From contig CAMGYJ010000004.1 of the NCBI GenBank assembly GCA_946122785.1, positions 57,730,679 to 57,794,678 on the forward strand: a DNA stretch of 64,000 nucleotides, given 5' to 3'. Below, in pieces: positions 56,649 through 64,000 of this stretch. Position numbers and translations under genes: made by a program. How positions within the stretch are numbered: the first letter of the stretch is position 1; each line of letters opens with the position of its first letter. A model generated the notes under the pieces. It ran no database searches and was not told where the DNA came from. It saw only the letters and a program-made list of their open reading frames with translations. This DNA comes from Linum tenue (lineage: Eukaryota; Streptophyta; Magnoliopsida; Malpighiales; Linaceae).

Positions 56649-57995
56649 GAGGGTGTTTGATGTTTTTTTTATGACTTTTGGGACAAACTAAGTTACGTTA
56701 CCCTACTCCTATGGAGATTCAGTAAGAGCTCCAGAAAGTAAAGGATGACTATGACTATTGCAGAGAAAAAGATAGTTTGACATGTGTTGTCAAATGTTTG
56801 GTTATGGAACCTTTGCTTTGTTTTTGTTTCTTCTATTTATAGCCATCACTTGTAATCACCATGTAACTGCCTCTTTGTAACCGCTACTCCACTGCTTGGT
56901 TCTTGATTTAGCCCGCTTGACGCTTTCATTGCCTTGCTTGCCTGTATACCACTTGGTACCTTGATAGCTTGACGACTTCACTTGGCAGGTAGCTACCTTG
57001 TGCCGTGGAGGTATCTCGCTTGACATCTTGACGTTTGATGGCTGATGGTGACCACCCTTGCATGATATCATGCTCGACACCAGGGTGCTTGGGGAGTTGA
57101 TGGATTCACACTGACGTCGGACCCCCTTGGGGTGGCATCATGCTTGCAGGTTCTTGACAAGGTGGTCTACCATGTGATAATGTACATGACTGACACTTAG
57201 AAACTTAATGACCTTGTCTACTAGGTACCATGACTGCTTATGAGTCTAGCATGCCTGGCTACTTTAGATGAGGGTGCTTTGTGCCTACCACTTTGTGATA
57301 GAAACCTGCATTTTTATTATTTGGATATCGTTGGATTGAATTGTCGGATTAAGTTCTTGTGTCTATTTCGGGTTTTTGAGGGATTATTTGGGGAATTGAA
57401 TAAGTTAGGTAGCATTAGAGAACTATCCGTTTTATATAAATATTCTTGTAAGTGGGATTAAGCCACTAAGTATGATTAAACCTAAAAATAGTTTACCCTA
57501 ATCCCTCTTCTTCTTCTCTCCCTGTGGAGCCTCCTCCTCTCCTCATCAAGCTGTTGCCGCAACTTCTGTTCTTCTCCTTCCCTCCATTTCTCAAACACTC
57601 TCTATCCTTCTACTCTTCTCTAACCCAAAGGAAATCACCAACTCGGTGACCACTTCCTTCTCCCAAATCTCTAGCAATCGATAGACTCCCAAATCCGGGT
57701 TTCTATCACTTTGGCATGACGTCATGCTTAGCACCCTGGTGCTTGGTAGGCAAACAAGAAGGTGATTCCATACTTAACCACTTTTCATCCTGCATAATTT
57801 CACCATGCTTGACACATGAGTGTCTTCCCCCCTTGCCATCTGCTCTGCTTGGGTACTTGAGAGGTAGACGAAAAAGCATGCCGGCACCAACCCTCCTTGG
57901 ATGACTTCATGCTTGATACCCCAGTACTTGGCCTGTGAGTGGCTAAGTCTCTACACTTAGTCGAATTTCATCCTTCTTACATGATGTCATGCTTG
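56649..57995 (-). mobile_element. older LTR-type sequence in opposite orientation, interrupted by a solo LTR
   Basis: Directly after the young element, 56649-56740 reads as a diverged reverse complement of part of its LTR (GAGGGTGTT, then CTAAGTTACGTTACC, ACTCCTATGGAG, AGAGCTCC). On the minus strand, CTATAAATAGAAG at 56844-56832 looks like a TATA box. Between 57060 and 57990, TGATNTCATGCTTGACACC..GGTGCTTGG-like words recur several times. Together this suggests an old related LTR on the opposite strand. Its far end is not defined. The solo LTR at 57296-57708 splits it. Confidence 0.45.
57296..57708 (+). mobile_element. solo LTR with 5-bp TSD
   Basis: The insert begins TGATAGAAACC and ends GGTTTCTATCA, the TG...CA short inverted termini of an LTR. 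CTTTG at 57291-57295 and 57709-57713 is a perfect 5-bp duplication. TATATAAATA near 57434 is a candidate TATA box. No internal retrotransposon sequence is present, so the element has been reduced to one LTR by recombination. The surrounding CATGCTTG-type repeats continue on both sides, showing that it inserted there. Orientation follows the TATA box. Confidence 0.77.
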
Positions 57996-58000
57996 ACAAC

Positions 58001-59520
58001 TGATTCGGGCATAATTACACATCTTTTACCCCCTTTTATCTTGATCGTTTGACTTGGAAATCGACATCCCTTGACTTATTTTATGCTAGATTATGTTTTT
58101 TTTGTCACATTTAAGGTCCTAGTACGTGTGGGAAGGTCAAAGACGAGTTTCGGGTCAATTAGAGGTTGAAGCGCGCCAAAAAGTGAAGAAGAGGCAAAAA
58201 CACGGCCTGACATGAAGATCATAGCCTCAGGCTGTAACCATTGCGAGGAGGGCGTGACTATTGCACGACTCCAGAAGGAAGCAGATGTCTCGCCGACACT
58301 GTTCACCGTCACGGTCGTAGGCCGTGACCATAACAGCTAGGCCGTGACGTTGGAGCAATCCACATCGTTTTCATGCGAGATCACGGCCAGGTCACGACCG
58401 TGACCTGAGGCCGAGACGCGTACACTACTCAGCTATAAAAGCGGAAGTTGCGGGGTTTGGAGAGGAGAGCTTGTTTTTTCTTTAGGGTTCCGACCCAAAG
58501 AACCCAAAGAGACAATTCTAGAGAGAGAGTGATCTTGAGAGATTTTGGGTGTCTTGGAGTCAAGAATTCAAGCCTAGAAGATGAAGATCTAGAGCCATAT
58601 TGTAATCTCTCTCTTCTCACTACTCTTCACTTAGGTTGATGAACACTAGGTCTAGATTTTGGTTTGATGTTGATGTATGTGACAAATCCAATGTTTAACT
58701 GATCATTTTATTTAGTTGATGGTTGTTTATCATGAATTTGCATGAGTTTGGATTCCATTTCATAGTGAATCCCCGAGGGAGTCGATCTCTTAGTGGTAGA
58801 TGATTTAAGTCGATAGAGCTAGGATGGTACGCAACATCGGTCCAAATGATGGAACTAGGGGGATTCAAGCTAAGAGAGCTCACAAACCTATAATTAGCTA
58901 GGATAATGGTTAATTGGGTTAGTTAGGTTAGTTTCTTTAATTGCTATTCTAGGTTAGCTAGTCAACGAAATCTTAAGCCGAAGTAAGGTAAATCTTGAGA
59001 CTTGTGTATCGGTATTTTTATTACTTGCTTACCCGATACTACACCCCGTTGTCGGTTATACTTGGCTATCGATTAGGATGTGTAGTTAGAGTAGAGCCAA
59101 GTTTTTGTTTTTGTTGCCGGGGACATTCTACATTATCGGGAAAAGGCTTAGGTTGTTACTTTAACGGTTTTGTTCTTTGTTTGATTTTTTTTTGTAATTT
59201 TGTATTTGTAGCCTGATTCGTGGATCCCAATGACTTCTACAACATGTGGGGGTATCCACAATGACCCGAATGTGGGGGTACTCTAGAGCTTCATGGAGTA
59301 ATCGAAGAGGCAAGCTATGAAAACTTTAGAAGATTACGCTCCAGCGTGGTTTTCTAACCCCTCCCGGTTTGACATTACAAGAAAAGGTGGCACGAGCTTG
59401 TGCAAGCCACCGCCTCTCCTAATGGGAGGAGAACGAGGACGTTGAAATGGCGATCAATGTAAACCGTGTCGAGCAGGATAAGAATACCCCGAGTACTTCT
59501 TCTTATCTATTGATCTTAAG
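58001..59520 (+). mobile_element. Gypsy-type LTR with adjoining leader, truncated
   Basis: An LTR-like sequence begins TGATTCGGGCATAATTACAC at 58001. It contains CGTGAC-rich blocks (58240-58420) and a TATA box CTATAAAAGCGG at 58433-58444. It ends near 59095, where TTTTTGTTTTTGTTGCCGGGGA (59104-59125) resembles the primer-site region of plant Gypsy elements (GGCGCCGTTGCCGGGGA), altered by a small duplication. The following 400 bp look like gag leader with stops. The rest of the element is missing or broken by the hAT insertion at 59521. A related LTR lies at 40920-41616. Confidence 0.57.
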
Positions 59521-59778
59521 TAGGGGTGGTAGTTCGGTTATTTCGGTTATAACCGGTAACCGAAATAACCACCCCCTACCGAAAACTGACCGAAATACGT
59601 TTCGGTTTTTCGGTTATCGCGATTATTGGTTAACCGAATCACTTTTAAGACCAAAAAACATTTCGTCCAGCCTCCGATAACCGACCGAAGTACGGTTACT
59701 TCGGTTACCGGTTAGTGGATAACCGGTCGGTTATCAGTTTAACCGAACGGTTAACCGATAACCGAACGGCCACCCCTA
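59521..59778. mobile_element. hAT-type MITE (CGGTTA word array), 8-bp TSD
   Basis: A perfect 8-bp duplication ATCTTAAG flanks it at 59513-59520 and 59779-59786. The ends are TAGGGGTGG and CCACCCCTA. Almost the whole 258 bp is made of CGGTTA / TAACCG / ACCGAA words in both orientations. It is inserted in the internal leader of the Gypsy remnant. Confidence 0.9.
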
Positions 59779-59786
59779 ATCTTAAG

Positions 59787-60269
59787 TTTAGGAATCGTCA
59801 ACTGCCCACCTGCCAAAAAACAGGTTGACTAGATAATGACCTAGCCTAAATAGTCCAGGATATCGGGACTATTGGAATACGACTGAGCCACTTTACTACA
59901 TCCCTAACTAGGTTATACTTTGCCTTGTTAGGATTGATTAGTGAGTGCGCTTTGAATTTATAAATTTAAAGCTCGATTGAAGCAGCGATCAGGTATATTT
60001 GACAATATATTAACCATGAAGATCATAAATGGACTCAAAACGAACCTAAAGATGAGCTCTAAATAACGCCATTTTGGGTGTTATCTAACTCCCCCACACT
60101 TCATCACACCTCTTGACCTTAGGCTTTCTTCATCAATGCTCCCAAGAAACTTATTGAGAAATATGCTCAACTTCTTTTACATATACCAGCAACGAAAATA
60201 AGTTCATCCATTACGGTAAGATACTAGCAAGAAATTATGACATCAACTGAAGCTTTCCTGCCAGACTTA
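59787..60269. other. retroelement-like or intergenic sequence, no gene seen
   Basis: This may be the continuation of the Gypsy remnant interrupted at 59521. TAACTCCCCCACACTTCATC near 60080 is typical of sequence seen in old retroelements and intergenic DNA. No open frame of interest. Confidence 0.3.
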
Positions 60270-60621
60270 GGGGTCGTTTGGAAGTTGCGATTGTTAAATA
60301 GATGTATTGTTGAGAATGCATGTATAATATTATACATGTATTGTCGAATTTGATGCATTGTAGAATACAACGTTTGGTATGTGTGATTGTGTATGTCGCA
60401 TCAGCTAAAAGGTGAGACAAAACAATCTCAACTCAACTATCTCAACAATCACAACTAAAAGTTGAGATATAACAATCACTCAAAATGAGTGATAGTTTCT
60501 GTCACATCACAGAAACAATTCATGTATTGTTTCTGCTAAAAAAACAAAAAAACGATGCATTATAAACAATGCATGCATAATAACAATCTCAACAAAACTA
60601 TCGCAACTTCCAAACGACCCC
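60270..60621. mobile_element. Tourist-like (PIF/Harbinger) MITE, TTA duplication
   Basis: TTA at 60267-60269 and 60622-60624 flanks it. The left end GGGGTCGTTTGGAAGTTGCG is a perfect inverted copy of the right end CGCAACTTCCAAACGACCCC. Inside, AACAATCTCAAC and TGTATTGTTGAGA words occur in both orientations. No coding sequence. Confidence 0.88.
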
Positions 60622-60654
60622 TTAGAGATTTTACCCTCCAGCTTCTCACCCTTT

Positions 60655-61015
60655 CAGTTATTTGTTAATGAGGATCTTACAATCCCATCTCTTAAGTTTC
60701 TGCGTGATTAAACGAACACCAAGATAACTGACAAGTAAAGAACCCACTGGGAAACCAGTATATGTTGAAATAGTTTGTATTTCTTCCTTTGATATAACCC
60801 CACACAACATTTGACACTTCATGAGATTGCATTTGAGGCCTGATAATAGGTAATAACTCTCCAAAAGTCTACTTATCCCTGCTACAACTCGAATAGTAAC
60901 CATTTGAAAACATTAACATGTCGTCTGCAAAGTCGAGATGAGTGATCGCCAATGACTTACAATAAGGGTGATAAGGAATCAAAGAGAAGGAATAATACTA
61001 TCACCAGCTCGCGAT
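60655..61015 (-). pseudogene. LINE reverse transcriptase fragment
   Basis: On the minus strand this reads HLDFADDMLMFSNG (about 60950-60905, the FADD catalytic box). After a frameshift it continues RVVAGISRLLESYYLLSGLK, then CNLMKCQMLCGVISKEEI, and SYLGVRLITQKLKRWDCKIL near 60700. These are consecutive blocks of the palm and downstream region of plant LINE reverse transcriptases. The frameshift lies just after FADDMLMFSNG. Neither the fingers region upstream nor the endonuclease is present. It is a short dead fragment between a MITE (60270-60621) and a hAT element (61127-61869). Confidence 0.67.
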
Positions 61016-61126
61016 CTTGTCCATCAATTAAAAAAAAAAAAAGAGAAACAATCAAGTAACAAACATTTCAAAGAGGGATTATCATCTCGCAAACCTTGAA
61101 TGGTTTTCACGGTAACTTGTTCCGAT

Positions 61127-61869
61127 TAGAGATGACAATCAAACCCATGGCCGCGGGTATCCGACCGCCTCCGACCCAGTCAACGTGGGGAATCCCCGCT
61201 TTGACCGGGTATGGGGCGGGTATGGGTAAAACCCGCAAAAAGTTTGATGGGTATGGGGCGGGTATGGTTTTAGCCTCCCTCGCCCCATACCCATCCCCAT
61301 ACCCGCCCCACCAAGATAATTTCTTCATATATAAAAAAATATGTGCGTCAAATTATAATCTATCAATGATGATGCGGATAACTTGTGAAAATAAATAGTA
61401 GAAATGCAATTGAGTGGACACCTTAATCAAAACCTAATTCATTTCTCTCAATTCTCATTTCACTCTTTCACTTTCCCCCTTGTCAACAAGATTATGTTAG
61501 TTAATTATTATTTAGTAGATGTATCAGAGTTAGAACATAATAATTTGAAAAATATTATACTCTATATTATGTATTAATGGATATTTTAGGAACATATTCT
61601 TTGAACCATATTAAAGAAATGACCGTGTTTTGTTGACTTCATGATATAATATGTTCGTTTAGTGTTATAATTAAAACTTTTCTTGTAAGTTTTAGGTATA
61701 ATAATGTTGGATGTACGGGTATGGTTATTACCCATGGGTACCCGAAACCCACGGGTATTGGGATGGATTTGCAAAACATTCCGCATGATGGGTATGGGGC
61801 GGGTATGGGTTTGGGTATTTGAAGATGGGTATGGGATGGTTTAGACATACCCGCCCATTGCCATTCCTA
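61127..61869. mobile_element. hAT-type element (GGGTATGGGGCG word array), 8-bp TSD
   Basis: GTTCCGAT (61119-61126) and GTTCTGAT (61870-61877) form an 8-bp duplication with one mismatch. The ends are TAGAGATGACAAT and ATTGCCATTCCTA, an imperfect inverted repeat. About 190 bp at each end are packed with GGGTATGGG(GCG) / CCCATACCC words. The middle (about 61325-61690) is plain AT-rich DNA. No transposase. Confidence 0.86.
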
Positions 61870-62063
61870 GTTCTGATTTATGAGCAGCATCAAACATAGC
61901 TTTTGCTTTCTCATGGTGGACAGTCAAGAAGTCACTAAGAATAAAAAGACGCCTCTAAAAGTAGAAGGTTTTACCCTTTCACAGGGGCATCAATACCAGC
62001 ATTTATTGCTTTCCATAAAGTTAATTAGTGTCAAACCAGAACAAGGGATCGGTTAGCATGCTA

Positions 62064-62451
62064 ACCCTTGTATGGGTTGGCAAAATGACAACCCCTATTA
62101 ATTATAGGTTTTTAAGGTAATTAATTTGTGTTGCATTTAATAATCTGTATGAATTAAAAACACATATTAATTACTTTCCTTTTTCAGTGCACTGGTAGTT
62201 GTATCAGTGCACTGGTATACTGAACTCATATTAATTACGTTCCTTTTTTGGAACTACCATTTGCAGTGATACATCTACCATTGCACCTGTACACAACTAC
62301 CAGTGCACTGATACAACTACCAGTACACTGAAAAAAGGAAAGTAATTAATATGTATTTTTAATTCATACAGATTATTAAATGCAACACAAATTAATTACC
62401 TTAAAAACCTATAATTAATAGGGGTTGCATTTTGCCAACCCTTGTAGATAG
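62064..62451. mobile_element. foldback MITE with about 170-bp arms, 8-bp TSD
   Basis: GCATGCTA lies at 62056-62063 and 62452-62459. The insert is almost a complete palindrome. GGGTTGGCAAAATG, CAACCCCTATTAATTATAGG, AATTAATTTGTGTTGCATTT and TTACTTTCCTTTTTTCAGTG in the left arm return in complement in the right arm. The centre (about 62225-62265) is the only unpaired part. It is non-coding. By duplication length it is hAT- or MULE-related; the superfamily is not settled. Confidence 0.8.
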
Positions 62452-62459
62452 GCATGCTA

Positions 62460-63098
62460 TCTCATCCCCAAAACAATCATGAGGGAGAGAGGAATAAATG
62501 GACTGCTACCCACCAAATTTATCCATACATTTGAAGTGATTCTGCTGCCACCAGCCACCACAGACCAACGTTTCAGATAAGTAAAGCAAACCAACCGTTC
62601 TTATCAAATTGAAAGAGAAAGGGTCACTGCTACCCTCCAAATCATTCTTATCATATAGAAAGAGAACATGTTGGATACAGACCACCAGCAGAATGAAAGC
62701 GACTCTCAGAGCTCAAGCGACCATCCAATATGAAGTTCAAAACAGCCAAGAGAGACACCCCTATGTAAGAAACAAAGCCAAAAGCACTTTGTTTAAAGCT
62801 AAGATTATTCTCATAAAATCGTGCAATAGTCTGCATAGTAGCTACACGATGATGAAGCACGACGGCCCCCTTTCAGTATTTACAGAGTTTCCACCATATT
62901 TACAACAAAAGAATAGCAGACATAGACAGACTAGAAAACATACTCACACGCCTCCCTCCCTTCAGTTATTTCCAATTATCTTACAACACACTAATTGGTC
63001 CCTTTCTCTGAGTCGAGATTGACACAAGAAAAAAGGCTACAGAATGTGCCCCCCTTCCAACCATGTTATTAGATTAGAAGTAGTAGACTGAAAGAAGT
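62460..63098. other. probable 3' flank of the last minus-strand gene
   Basis: No independent gene is supported. Part of this (next to 63099) is probably the 3' UTR of the minus-strand gene. The plus-strand open frame at 62609-63022 has no family features and runs antisense to that presumed UTR. Confidence 0.35.
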
Positions 63099-63969
63099 TC
63101 AACAGCTTCCCACTACTTCATTCGTCGTAGGGTCATGCCGATTGACGAGATTGAGACAAGATGATATCTTTTTTTTCATAACTTTTCTAGTTATTCTTAA
63201 GCTTCTCGTAGTATTTGACACATTATGCATGTCTGGCATGTACTTTTGCACTGGAGATAACCAGAGTGGCAGTTCTTCAGCATATAGCAGCAGCAAAAAG
63301 CAGGCACCTAGTGTCAGACATCACGCAGTGAAGAGAGCCATTGTTCTATATACTTATTGCTACCTGTGCATTTGATAATGTTCATGTTGTAAGGAATTAG
63401 AATTCAGCCTACAAATGCGAGTCAATTGTATGAGAGCCCTTACGAGCAGTCTATTCTAGTTGAACAGCCCTTGAAAGAAATAAAAAGAAGCCAGAGAAAG
63501 ATGCACTCTTACCTTGAGAAAATCCATCAGGGATGTTGACAATTGCACCAATTGTAGTCTGCATTGAGTCCTGAAACTCATTGCCTTTAGCATGACCATA
63601 ACATGGGACAAGAACAGCAAAGCTGTTATCAGTGTCTTCATCACTCTGAAATCCAGGACCATGAGGCTCCAGCCAGCCAATTGAGTAATCAGAATCATCA
63701 GACTCTGAACTAGAAACACAACCACCATCGGATGGCACAAGGACCACATCATAATCCCGATCGATTCTCCTTTCTTCCCGGCTGTGCCATTTTCGCTTCA
63801 CTCTTCCAGATGAGGAGGCCATATCTCGCCCCTTGGCCAATGGGAATCTCAATGTATCGGATTCCAACAAATCCGGATCCTGCCTTAAAGATGGCCTATT
63901 GGAGATTCTGGGCTCCCTAGACTTCCCACTCCATAACCACTGTGAGAGATTTGTAAATGCCACTGCCAT
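63099..63969 (-). CDS. conserved plant protein of unknown function (210 aa)
   Basis: Two exons on the minus strand: 63969-63513 and 63274-63099, joined CAAG|gtaaga ... ctgaag|AACTG in phase 1. The start MAVAFTNLSQWLWSGKSREP is chosen over an in-frame Met seven codons upstream because it begins the conserved-looking N-terminus. The core is KRKWHSREERRIDRDYDVVL, then VPSDGGCVSSSESDDSDYSI, GWLEPHGPGFQSDEDTDNSF and AVLVPCYGHAKG; the C-terminal exon begins LPLWLSPVQKYMPDM. I recognise this acidic, Ser/Asp-rich block from uncharacterised plant proteins but know no function. No signal peptide, membrane helix or catalytic motif is seen; the basic KRKWHSREERR could be a nuclear localisation signal (inference). 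Confidence 0.78.
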
Positions 63970-64000
63970 GTAGCTGAAACAGAAGTTCACAGGTTGAAGA

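Noticed and set aside
63969..63990. Upstream in-frame Met for the last gene
   Set aside because: The extra seven residues do not fit the recognised N-terminus MAVAFTNLS.

Overview
This window is nuclear DNA of a flowering plant, most likely a eudicot. It holds five spliced protein-coding genes in roughly 64 kb, with GT-AG introns, plant-specific gene families (CER2-like BAHD protein, class I cytochrome P450 reductase, DRMY1-like Myb protein) and dense, nested plant transposons. The species cannot be named from the sequence. No bacterial operon, CRISPR array, plasmid or viral replication module is visible.

Genes from left to right. (1) 1-6351, minus strand: the 5' part of a BEACH-domain protein B-like gene (BCHB), running off the left edge. 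(2) 23247-27519, plus: a two-exon CER2-like BAHD-family gene for cuticular wax chain elongation, with a 2.9 kb intron loaded with transposons. (3) 32102-37280, plus: an 18-exon NADPH-cytochrome P450 reductase (ATR1/CPR class I, 692 aa). (4) 42431-46388, plus: a seven-exon DRMY1-like Myb/SANT gene (675 aa) with a tandemly duplicated internal exon and a tRNA-Glu-like sequence in intron 4. (5) 63099-63969, minus: a two-exon, 210-aa plant protein of unknown function. From memory, CER2 and ATR1 are immediate neighbours in Arabidopsis (At4g24510/At4g24520), as are DRMY1 and BCHB (At1g58220/At1g58230). This window carries all four together, which suggests an ancestral order later split by reciprocal gene loss.

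Nearly everything else is mobile DNA, and many elements have target-site duplications (TSDs) readable by eye. Mutator-like elements with 9-bp TSDs lie at 7828-9406 and 47979-48309. hAT elements with 8-bp TSDs lie at 16781-17285, 17729-19305, 25021-25469, 31311-31583, 38905-39505, 59521-59778 and 61127-61869, with larger decayed ones at 38611-40874 and 46730-48603. PIF/Harbinger-type elements with 3-bp TSDs lie at 35085-35316, 46770-47876 and 60270-60621. There is also a foldback MITE (62064-62451), a very short LTR element primed by initiator tRNA-Met (12858-14085), a solo LTR (57296-57708) and several broken LINE fragments.

The largest single item is an 8.0-kb LTR retrotransposon at 48635-56648. 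Its two 1,876-bp LTRs look identical, and it encodes only a 1,293-aa gag-protease-like protein with no reverse transcriptase or integrase. Its LTRs carry about 40 copies of a degenerate CpG-rich motif. The most unusual signals are this element and its motif array, the family-specific word arrays inside the hAT elements, the DRMY1 exon duplication, the intronic tRNA-like sequence with a changed anticodon loop, and the merged gene order.
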